A stretch of DNA of 64,000 nucleotides from contig NZ_JAAHGO010000039.1 of assembly GCF_010672455.1 (NCBI RefSeq), positions 1 to 64,000 of the forward strand. The letters are read 5' to 3'. The translations under genes and the position numbers were made by a program. Each line of letters starts with the position of its first letter. The stretch's first letter is position 1. The notes beneath the pieces were generated by a model, which saw nothing but the letters and a program-made list of their open reading frames with translations, ran no database searches and was not told the origin of the DNA. Shown piece by piece: positions 26,760-36,283 of this stretch. Source of the stretch: Okeania sp. SIO2C9. GTDB lineage: Bacteria; Cyanobacteriota; Cyanobacteriia; Cyanobacteriales; Microcoleaceae.

Positions 26760-28640
26760 TTTTAGTTGAATAAATAGTCATGCATAGGGGCGGACGAACC
26801 CCAATAAGTTAATAGTATCAAAATTTTTTTGGGGATGCAATGGGAATTTCTGCCGTTTTTTTTTTGAGCTTCACAGAATGATAATTTTTGTGCTCAGGAG
26901 TTATAGGTGGGAATTATCCAAATGATATTAATTTGATAATTTGAGAAATTTGGTGGTTATATTTATTTGATTTTTGATGACTGATAAAATGAGTGAATTT
27001 TGTGGAGTGGAAATTGTGCGAAGAGTAAGAAGCGATATTGCTTGGCAAGGTTGAGGCGATCGCTACAAAACAAAGATGTGGTTGTTTTTAGGTGCTTCAA
27101 AGAATGATTTTCTCTGGTTTTAAGTGAACGTGTATCTTCTGCTCTTTCTAGGAGTTTTATCTGCTGTTGACAATAAGGCTGATGCCACGCTTCGCGATCG
27201 CTACAATCTCTTGATATCCGAATCTTAGTTTCTTTTGTTGAATAAATAGTCATGTATAGGGGCGGACGAACCCCAATAAGTTAATAGTATCAAAATTTTT
27301 TTGAGGATGCAATGGGAATTTCTGCCGTTTTTAGGAGCTTCACAAGATGACAATTTTTGTGGTGAGGAGTTGTAGGTGGGAATTATCGGAATGATATTAA
27401 TTTGATAATTTGAGAAATTTGGCGGTTATATTTATTTGATTTTTGATAGCTGAGAAAATGAGTGAATTTCGTGGAGTGGAAATTGTGAGAAGAGTAGGGA
27501 ACAATATTGCTTGGAAGGGTTGAGGCGATCGCTCTTAAAACAACTACATATGTTTTTTTAAGAGCTGAACAGAATGATTATTTCTCTGGTTTTAATATGA
27601 GCGTGCATCTTTTGCTATGTCTAGGAGTTTTATATCCTGTTGGCGATACGGCTGACGCCACGCTCCGCGATCGCTACAATCTCTTAGTATGCTAACCTTA
27701 CTTTCTTGGTTGAATAAAAATTCATGACCAGGGGCGAACGAACCCCACTAAGTAAATACTATCACAATTTTTTTGAGGATGCAATTAGAAATTCTTTCGA
27801 GCGCCGATTTTTTAGAAGCTTCACAGAATGATAATTTTTGTGGTCAGGAGTTATAGGTGGGAATTATGGAAAAGACATTAATTGAATGAATTGAAAAATT
27901 TGGTGGTTATATTTATTTGATTTTTGATAGCTGAGAAAATGAGTGAATTTCGTGGAGTGGAAATTGTGGGAAGAGTAGGAAGCGATATTGCTTGGCAAGG
28001 TTGGGGTGATCGCTACAAAACAAAGATGTGGTTGTTTTTTAGGAGCTTCACAGAATGATTTTCTCGGGTTTTAAGTGAACCTCTATCTTCTGCTCTTTCT
28101 AGGAGCTTTATCTGCTGTTGACGATACGGCTGATGCCACGCTTCGCGATCGCTAAAATCTCTATAATATCCTAACCTTACTTTTTTAGTTGAATAAAAAG
28201 TCATGCGTAGGGGCGAATAAACCCCACTAAGTAAATACTATCACAATTTTTTTGAGGATGCAATGGGAAATCCTTCCGAGCGCCGATTTTTTTAGAAGCT
28301 TCACAGGATGATGTTTTTTGTGGTGAGGAGTTGTAGATGGGAATCATGGAAAGAAAAGACATTAATTGAATGAATTGAAAAATTTGGCGGTATTTTTATT
28401 TTTCGGCGAGAAAATGAGTGAATTTCGTGGAGTGAAAATTTTGGGGAGAATAGGGAGGCATATTGCTTGGCAAAGTTGAGGCGATCGCTAGAAAAAATAG
28501 ACCTATAATTTTTAATTTTTATTAGAGCTTCACAGAATGAAAATCCTTGTAGTTTTTGGATAATAGATGGGAATAATAGAGAAGAAATTAATTTCATGAT
28601 TAGATATTTAGTTGTTTGAGCTATTTGGTAAATCAAATAC
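26760..28640 (+). repeat. four tandem copies of a ~472-bp element-L repeat
   Basis: GTTGAATAAA(T/A)A followed by TCATG recurs near 26765, 27237, 27709 and 28187, giving periods of about 471, 472 and 478 bp. Each unit holds GGGGCG(G/A)A, a block GAGCTTCACA(G/A)(A/G)ATGA and GAGTGAATTT(C/T)GTGGAGTG, plus CGATCGCT in most units. The last unit is truncated. Short open frames within it are shadows of the repeat. Confidence 0.85.
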
Positions 28641-29014
28641 AGAAATAGTACTATTGCAACTCTAACCTTTGAACTTAGCTCACCTTCTCATAAGTCATTC
28701 CCTACCAGAAAAAATTATTCGATATTGTAAATATACTCAACTAATTTAAAACTTATAGAATCAAGAGAAAATACTAATACCCAAAGAAGCTTACTAGGAA
28801 TAGGAATTAGTCATCAAATTATCTGCATAATTAAAGAGCAAGCTAAAGTTGCAGGAGTAATAACTGAATATCTATACAAGTTACTATACTTGTTCCATGA
28901 AATAGGTTAATTTTGTCAGATAAAAATTGTTTCCTATGACAAAAGCAATATTCCTCCGCAACCTTGGGAAAACCATTTTTTTAATTGCTTGAAAAATAAA
29001 GTAGGTCACAGAAT

Positions 29015-31177
29015 ATGAAAAATTTTCCAGATTTTACTAATTACGGTTATCAAGTTAGCAAAGAACTAGGGCGTAATTTACAAGGTGGAAGGATTACATA
29101 TTTAGCTTCCTCCCTCACCTCAAATAAACAGGTTGTAATTAAGGAATTTAGATTTGCTATTGCTGATGGAAGTTGGTCAGCTTTTAAGAATTATCAACGG
29201 GAAATTTCAGCTCTCAAACAATTAAAACATTCTCAAATTCCTTGTTATTTAAATTCTTTTGAAACTGAGTCTGGTTTTTGTTTGGTAACAGAATATATTG
29301 ATGCTCCATCTTTGGCGGAAAGACATATTTTCACTCCTGAAGAGGTGAAAAAAATTGCTATTTCTGTTTTGGAAATTTTGGTATATTTGCAAAATTTTCA
29401 ACCTCCAATAATTCATCGGGATATTAAACCGGAGAATATTTTAGTGGATGAAAATTTGCAGGTTTATTTGGTAGATTTTGGTTTGGCAAGATTGCGAGGA
29501 GGGGAGTTAGCTTTGAGTAGTATTGCGGCAGGAACTCCAGGATTTATGCCACCGGAGGAAATGTTTAATCGACCTTTGACAACTGGTTCAGATTTATATA
29601 GTTTGGGGGCTACTTTAATTTGTTTATTGACGGGAACTAGGAGTGTAGAAGTTGATAGGTTATTGGGTGAAGATTATCGATTTAAGTTTGAAGGTTTGGT
29701 TCCTAATTTACATTGGCGTTTTACTCAGTGGTTGAGAAAAATGGTGGAACTTCATCAGAATAAGCGTTATGAAAATGCTGTTTTGGCTTTGCAAGAATTA
29801 AAGGGAGTTCCTGTTGTTGGAAGTGGGAAAATATTTGGTTTTTTGGAGGATGAAGTTAAGGTTGATGGAAAATTTGTTGCTAGGGAAATTCCTGTTGTTG
29901 GGGGTAAAGAAAGATTTGCTTTTCTGGAGGATGAAGTTAGGGTTAATGAAAAATTTATTGGTGTTGCGGATAAGGGAGAAATTTTTGCTACTCGTAGGGG
30001 AGAAATTAAAAATAATAAAAAAGTTGCTGGTTTTGTAGGAACTATAGTAGCTCTTGTTGCTATATTTAGTATTGGATCAGTGATTAGTTTACGAGATAAA
30101 ATATTAGTAAAAAATCAAATTCCAGCAAGTCACACTTTGGTAAAAAATTATTCAGTAATTGAACGTATTCAAATCCCAAGAGAATATAGTAATAGGGAAT
30201 ATAGTAATTCAGCATTAACAATAAATAAATATAGTGATTTAGTACACAGAATTCTCGCAGAAGGTTTAGCCATGAAACTTTTGGAGATGTGGAAGTCTGA
30301 TAAATCATTTTGGTACTGGACCTCAAATTGTACGTTCTATTGGCCAGATAAATATGGCTATGCTAATCATCCGTGTAAGGAAGAAGTTGCTTTAAACATA
30401 AAGCAACTTCAGATTAGAAAGGAATGTATAAATTGCTCTCTTTTAGGTGCAAATCTAGAAAATACCAATCTTGAAAATGCTAATTTACAGGGAGCATTCT
30501 TAGTAAATGCTAATTTACAAAATGCTAATCTAAAAAATGCAAATTTAAAACTTACTAATCTCCGACGTACATCAATTAATGAGCAAACTATTTTGAATCC
30601 TAAATGGCGTTTAGTTTGGAAAATTGTTAATAACAAATATCAGGATTTGAATCTGAAAAAGGCTGATTTATCTAATGCTTTTCTAGTGGGAAATTTAGAA
30701 AATATTGACTTAGAGGGAGCTAACCTAGAAAACAGTAATCTCACAAATAGCATATTAGCCGGTGCAAACTTAAAAAATGCTAATCTCAAGGGTGCTAAAA
30801 TTAATAAAACAACGTATGGCGATAGTTCTCCTCATTTACGGCAGGTCAATTTAGAAAATGCCAATTTAGAAACTGCCGACTTAATATTTTCCTTCCTACA
30901 AGATGCTAATTTGCAGGGAACCAATTTCAGGAAGGCTAAGTTAGTAGCTGCTTTCTTAGAAAATACAAATTTAAAGGAAGCAAATTTAGAAAATGCTTGG
31001 CTAGAACTAGCAATCCTAAAAAATGCCAACCTAGAAAATGCTAATCTTAAAAATGCTAATCTCAAAAATGCTGACCTTACAGGAGCAAATATTAAAGGTG
31101 CTGATTTTACTGGTGCAAATCTAGATGGTGCAACTATGCCGGATGGGAGCATATATAATGGCAAAATAGATCAATAA
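29015..31177 (+). CDS. Ser/Thr protein kinase with C-terminal pentapeptide repeats
   Basis: A 720-residue membrane kinase. Kinase domain about residues 10-270: K43 in VVIKEF, catalytic HRDIKPEN (D136), VDFGLAR (D154) and GTPGFMPPEE as the activation segment and APE-like motif. It is followed by two near-repeats of KF-ATPase-like FGFLEDEVKVDGKF / FAFLEDEVRVNEKF and then one membrane helix (about residues 335-355, GFVGTIVALVAIFSIG). The remainder is a long run of A(N/D)LxNANL pentapeptides forming a right-handed beta-helix, interrupted by two loops. The kinase faces the cytosol, so the pentapeptide part would lie outside the membrane. A broken TPR paralogue lies at 33246. Confidence 0.93.
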   Translation: MKNFPDFTNYGYQVSKELGRNLQGGRITYLASSLTSNKQVVIKEFRFAIADGSWSAFKNYQREISALKQLKHSQIPCYLNSFETESGFCLVTEYIDAPSLAERHIFTPEEVKKIAISVLEILVYLQNFQPPIIHRDIKPENILVDENLQVYLVDFGLARLRGGELALSSIAAGTPGFMPPEEMFNRPLTTGSDLYSLGATLICLLTGTRSVEVDRLLGEDYRFKFEGLVPNLHWRFTQWLRKMVELHQNKRYENAVLALQELKGVPVVGSGKIFGFLEDEVKVDGKFVAREIPVVGGKERFAFLEDEVRVNEKFIGVADKGEIFATRRGEIKNNKKVAGFVGTIVALVAIFSIGSVISLRDKILVKNQIPASHTLVKNYSVIERIQIPREYSNREYSNSALTINKYSDLVHRILAEGLAMKLLEMWKSDKSFWYWTSNCTFYWPDKYGYANHPCKEEVALNIKQLQIRKECINCSLLGANLENTNLENANLQGAFLVNANLQNANLKNANLKLTNLRRTSINEQTILNPKWRLVWKIVNNKYQDLNLKKADLSNAFLVGNLENIDLEGANLENSNLTNSILAGANLKNANLKGAKINKTTYGDSSPHLRQVNLENANLETADLIFSFLQDANLQGTNFRKAKLVAAFLENTNLKEANLENAWLELAILKNANLENANLKNANLKNADLTGANIKGADFTGANLDGATMPDGSIYNGKIDQ

Positions 31178-31773
31178 ATAAGTAGGCAAAATTAAATAGA
31201 AGATTATTTTTTGACAGATAAAAGAGAATAGAAAGAAAGCAATCTTTCTTACCTTATTTTTTAGCTCTACTTACTTAGTTAGATAGATAATAAAATTATC
31301 TAACTGCTGTTTATTCAATACCTTACGGTCGTTACAGTGGTTAAAATTATACCAAAATTAAAAAAAGTTAATTACATCTTAATTTGTGATTTATTCGTAC
31401 AATAAAAAAAATATAAATCCCATAAATTCTAAAAAATCAACTTTTTGCCCTCTTTATTTATTATGTTTTTCTTTCCCAGTTAAGTTTTCCCTATGTCGTG
31501 ACTGTAGCAATATTTTATGAAATTGGTATTAGTTCTGGTGATAATCCTTCCTTCTGCCTTTTTTAATCAGTGGGATGACAAACCAAAAGATAATCAAATT
31601 CCCCCACTAAATTAACCAGAGATTTTTCCTATTTACAGGTAGAGGTAGGTTTAATTATACAAAAGAGAAATTACTGGGTAAGTGTTATGTCAGATTATGA
31701 ATTTCTCAATACTAAAATTCACTCATAGATTACTTCTGACTTCTAACTTCTGACTTGCACGCAGCGCTATATC
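31178..31773. other. gene-free spacer
   Basis: AT-rich; no coding signature is seen. A TGACTTGCACGCAGCGCTATA sequence near 31748-31770 resembles one end of family G (45776 and 59724). Confidence 0.4.
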
Positions 31774-32425
31774 TCATCCTAATATTTCATCCACTTGAAT
31801 ATTAATATCTGGAAACCTTTGAATAGAAAAAATTTCACCGCGTTCTAACTTTTGTACTTCCTTATAACTACTACCAATAGGTTGTCGATACACCTCCAAA
31901 CATTCCCCATTAATATCTACCAACCAAACCTCAATTACATTATTTTCTGCATAAAGAGGAATTTTTACTTCACGGTCGAATTTAATCGTACTATCTGCCA
32001 CTTCAACTATCAAAAATAGAGTTGTTGGGAAATAAAAATTCAAAAGCCTCAAAAGCTTACTATATAAGCTTTTGAGGCTTTTAGGCTTAAAAAACACTAT
32101 AAACTTTGACTAATAAGGGTTTTAGCCATTTTTTTAGCTTAATTCCCAACAACTCTAATAAATCCTGAGACTGGGGATGTCCTGATTCATAAAAATCTGC
32201 TTTTAGCTCTAACAAAGCTATATCTGGTTCTGGTTCAGAATAATCATCTAATTCAACAGGGTTTTGAACGCTGACTAAAACTCGATCGCCTAACTTTTGA
32301 GAAAATAATCTATTTAAACGATTTACACAAGCTGCATGGTGACGACCTACTGGGGACATTTTGAGAATTTCTCCTCGGATTAGTTCTACTCGCTCATCTT
32401 CTTTCAGGATGCCTACTTCAGGCAT
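31774..32425 (-). pseudogene. Uma2-family nuclease gene split by a MITE
   Basis: The minus strand begins MPEVGILKEDERVELIRGEI, with LVSVQNPVELDDYSEPEPDI as the core PD-(D/E)XK region, and reaches SQDLL before the 137-bp element at 32019-32155. After it the same protein resumes with LFLIVEVADSTIKFDREVKI, IPLYAENNVIEVWLVD and the C-terminus. Removing the element plus one TA restores a continuous frame across SQDLL-FLIVEVADS, about 170 residues, close to normal for Uma2 (DUF820). These proteins are widespread putative endonucleases of unclear role in cyanobacteria. The N-terminal 30-40 residues typical of the family may also be missing. Confidence 0.88.
32019..32155 (+). mobile_element. 137-bp MITE, family C, inside the Uma2 gene
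   Basis: Ends GAGTTGTTGGGAA and TTCCCAACAACTC, flanked by TA at 32017-32018 and 32156-32157. It has the same length as the copy at 17004-17140. The host reading frame is restored when it is removed with one TA, which fixes the element boundaries and the TA target duplication. Confidence 0.93.
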
Positions 32426-32556
32426 TTTGTTATATTCTTTGACGTTAAATTATCGTTTTAGCAGTTGGACTGACATGGCACACAAGTTTTTGAGAGTAGC
32501 ATTCCGCTTTCCTACGGAATGGAGTTCTATCGCTGAGAAGCTATACTATGATTTTA

Positions 32557-32995
32557 GTTGAATAAAAAGTCATGTGCATAGGCGAGTAACCACCAACGAT
32601 TCTTATAATATCAAAATTTTTATCAGGATGCAACCAAAAATCCTTTGACGCGCGATTTTTTCAGGAGCTTCACAAGATGAAAATATTAGTGATTTTTCAC
32701 GCTAGGAGAGATGGATGGGAAAATTTTGAGAACAACAAGCATATATTCATGAGTGCTTCACAGAATGAAAATATTCTGCCATTGCTTCTGGGGAAGATTC
32801 TTGAAAATCCTTTGACGCGCGATTTTTTCAGGAGCTTCACAAGATGAAAATGTTGGTAATTTTTCACGCTAGGAGAGATGGATGGAAAGATTTGATAATG
32901 GGAAAAAATTTGGCAGTTATCTATAATTTTTGATAAGTGGGAAAATTACTTAATTTTCAAGAGGTTGAAGAGCGATCGCTCTTTTTCAGAGCTAC
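32557..32995 (+). repeat. element-L repeat with two 167-bp sub-units
   Basis: It starts GTTGAATAAAAAGTCATG, includes GACGCGCGATTTTTTCAGG twice, and GAGCTTCACAAGATGAAAAT at about 32665 and 32832. It ends in an AGCGATCGCTCTTTTT tract before the kinase pseudogene. The units match those of the array at 35017-36195. Confidence 0.75.
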
Positions 32996-33245
32996 ATCTA
33001 TCAACCATCAAAAATCATTTGATATAATTGCAAATATACTTAACTAAAAGTAGTCTAATTAGAACAGTCATCAAAGCATTGCCACAGTTAAAGACAAAGG
33101 TAAAGTTGCAGAATTAATAACAGAATATATACACAAACTGCTATAATTTTTTCTGCAAAATTGGTGAATTTTTTCCAATCAAAAATGCTTGACTTGATAA
33201 GAGTGATCGCTTGTGAAAAATTTTGAAAAAATAAAGCCAAAAAAG

Positions 33246-34808
33246 ATGAAAAAATATCCAGACTTTACCCAATATGGCTATCAAATTATCAAAGTATTAG
33301 GTGATAATATCCAGGGTGGAAGAGTAACCTACCTAGCTACTAAAATTGAATCAAATAGAAAAGTAATTATTAAAGAATTCCGTTTTGCTAGTGCAGATGC
33401 AAATTGATCTGGTTTTAAAGCATATCAAAGAGAAATTGAAGTGCTACGACAACTCAACCATCCTCGGATTCCTCCATATCTTAAGACTATTGAAACACCA
33501 TCAGGTTTTTGTCTAGTAACTAAATATATAAATGCACCATCCCTCGCACAAAAATATACTTTTACACCAGAATAAATCAAACAAATTGCTGTCTCAATCT
33601 TAGAGATATTAGTAGATTTGCAAAAGTATAGTCCGCCGATTATTCATAGGGATATTAAACCAGAAAATATTTTGATTAATAAAAATTTGAATGTTTATCT
33701 AATTGATTTTGGTTTAGCCAGAATTCGACCTATGGGAAAACAAGCATTGAGTAGTATAGCAGCAGGTACGCCAGGATTTATGCCACCAGAAGAAATGTTT
33801 AATCTGCCACTCACAGAAGCATCAGATTTATATAGTTTAGGAGCTACATTAATCTGTTTATTAACTGGTACAAAGAGTGGAGAAATTAGTAATTTAATTG
33901 GTGAAGACTATCGTTTTAAATTCAAGCATTTAATCCCTAAAAAAGTTAATCAAAGTTTTGTTTATTGGTTGGAAAAACTTGTAGAATCAAATGTTAAACG
34001 ACGTTATCCTAATGCTAGTATTGCCTTAAAAAAATTAAAACCAATTGTGCCTACAAAAACTAATAATTTTATAGGGATAGATAAAGTTAAACCTTTAGCT
34101 CTAACTACTCTGTTGATGATTGTCGCTGGCATTAATATTAAAGTTTTTCAAGATTTTTCCAGACAACAAAAAACTGCTGCCTCATTTCCCAAAGCTAACA
34201 AACAAGAAAGTAAACAATCAGTTTCTAACCCTCTTTCTCAAGCTGTAAAACTGGAAAAACAAGGTGATAAATTATTTAATAGTGGTAAATATGATAAAGC
34301 TTTACTAGCATAGGATCAAGCAATAGAATTAAACCCTAATTATGCCGCAGCATGGTATGGTCGCTGTAGAGTATTGCGACGATTCGCTCTTTACCAAGAA
34401 TCTCTTCAAGCTTGCGATAAAGTTTTAGAAATTAATCCCAATGCTTATTGGGCTTGGAATGTTCGAGGTAATGTTTTGAATAGTTTGATGAGAATAGAGG
34501 AAGCATTAGAATCGTATAACAAATCTTTGGAAATTAAACCAGACTATTACTATGCTTGGAATGGTCGTTGCTGGGCATTTAATGATTTACAAAAATATCA
34601 AGAAGCATTAAATTCCTGTGACAAGGCTATAGAAATTGCTCCCAATAGTGTCTGGCCTTGGAATAACCGAGGGGTTTCACTACAAGGATTAAAACGTTAT
34701 GATGAAGCGCTTGATTCTTTTGATAAAGCAATTGAAATTGACCCTAACAACCAAAAAGCTATTAATAACCGTAAAGAACTCTTAGATAATTTCAAACAAA
34801 AACTTTAG
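33246..34808 (+). pseudogene. Ser/Thr kinase-TPR gene broken by three stops
   Basis: One frame of about 520 codons encodes a kinase (YPDFTQYGYQIIKVLGDNIQ start, KVIIKEFRFA lysine, HRDIKPENILIN, LIDFGLAR, GTPGFMPPEE), a membrane helix near PLALTTLLMIVAGIN, and at least four TPR units (AWNVRGNVLNSLMRIEEALE and similar). It contains TGA (33405-33407), TAA (33573-33575) and TAG (34311-34313), all in phase with no indel. The TGA sits where the paralogue at 29015 has tryptophan (GSWSAF). The upstream GTG at 33213 is an alternative start. It has probably been dead a short time, since all motifs are intact. Confidence 0.88.
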
Positions 34809-34899
34809 TGTTTATCAGTTAAATAACTGATTAATTCAAGTGAGATTTCCTTTAGGGTTGGGAAATCTTTAAGCAGTTGAGATTCATATCTGAGCCAGA

Positions 34900-36195
34900 A
34901 AATTTAGTTGAATAAAAAGTCATGCGTAGGGGCGAACAGCCCCCAACTGTTTTTATGATATCAAAATTTTTATCAGGATACAACCAAAAATCCTTTGACG
35001 CGCGAATTTTTATCATGAGCTTTAGAGAATGAAAATGTTGGTGATTTTCCACGCTAGTAGGAATGGGTGGAAAAATTTTGAGAACCACAAGCATATATTT
35101 ATTGAAGCTTCACAGAATGAAAAAATTCTGCCATTGCTTCTGGGGAAGATTCTGGAAAATCCTTTGACAGGGCTAATTTTTCCGGAGCTTCACAAGATAA
35201 AAATGTTGGTAATATTTCACGCTAGTAGGAATGGGTGGAAAAATTTTGAGAACAACAAGCATATATTTATAGGTGCTTCGCAGAATGAAAATATTCTGGC
35301 ATTGCTCCTGGGGAAGATTCCTGAAAATCCTTTGACAGGGCTAATTTTTCCGGAGCTTCACAAGATGAAAATATTGGTAATATTTCACGCTAGTAGGAAT
35401 GGGTGGAAAAATTTTGAGAACAACAAGCATATATTTATAGGTGCTTCGCAGAATGAAAATATTCTGGCATTGCTCCTGGGGAAGATTCCTGAAAATCCTT
35501 TGACAGGGCTAATTTTTCCGGAGCTTCACAAGATGAAAATATTGGTAATATTTCACGCTAGTAGGAATGGGTGGAAAAATTTTGAGAACAACAAGCATAT
35601 ATTTATAGGTGCTTCGCAGAATGAAAATATTCTGACATTGCTCCTGGGGAAGATTCCTGAAAATCCTTTGACAGGGCTAATTTTTCCGGAGCTTCACAAG
35701 ATAAAAATGTTGGTGATTTTCCACGCTAGTAGGAATGGGTGGAAAAATTTTGAGAACCACAAGCATATATTTATAGGTGCTTCGCAGAATGAAAAATATT
35801 CTGGCATTGCTCCTGGGGAAGATTCCTGAAAATCCTTTGACAGGGCTAATTTTTTCGGAGCTTCACAAGATGAAAATATTGGTAATTTTTCACGCTAGGA
35901 GAGATGGATGGGAAAATTTTGAGAATAACAAGCATATCTTTAATGAGTGCTTCACACAATGAAAATATTCTGGCATTGCTCATGGGGAAGATTCTTGGAA
36001 ATCCTTCGACAGGGCTAATTTTTTCGGAGCTTCACAAGATGAAAAAAATGGTGATTTTCCACTGGGAGAGATGGATGGAAAGATTTTGAGAACAACAAGC
36101 ATATCTTTATAGGTGCTTCACACAATGAAAATATTCTGGCATTGCTCATGGGGAAGATTCTTGGAAATCCTTTGACAGAACTAATTTTCCGATAA
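34900..36195 (+). repeat. element-L leader plus seven tandem 168/169-bp units
   Basis: A GTTGAATAAAAAGTCATGCG leader (about 34906) is followed by units starting GAGCTT at 35017, 35185, 35353, 35521, 35689, 35858 and 36027: four periods of 168 then two of 169. Each unit is itself dimeric, with GAGCTTCACAAGATGAAAAT and GTGCTTCGCAGAATGAAAAT halves. Because 168 is divisible by three, a 266-codon frame (35029-35829) with a 56-residue period stays open through the first units. I regard it as incidental, since the same DNA occurs elsewhere without an open frame. Confidence 0.85.
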
Positions 36196-36224
36196 TTGAT
36201 AACTGATTTAGATGTGTCATAACA

Positions 36225-36280
36225 CTACAAATTTTGCTGATAACCGATAATTGATAACTGATAACTGATAACTGATAACT
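36225..36280 (+). repeat. heptamer satellite (TAACTGA)n upstream of uvrA
   Basis: TGATAACTGATAACTGATAA-type units of seven bases run up to within a few bases of the uvrA start codon, so they occupy its leader. Confidence 0.7.
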
Positions 36281-36283
36281 GAA

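Noticed and set aside
11930-32155. The tandem-array period and the family-C MITE are both 137 bp.
   Set aside because: The sequences do not resemble each other and the array units lack the GAGTTGTTGGGAA ends. The shared length looks coincidental.
35029-35829. A 266-codon repeat protein.
   Set aside because: It lies wholly in element-L tandem DNA whose other copies are not open, lacks a ribosome site, and is broken by the 169-bp units.
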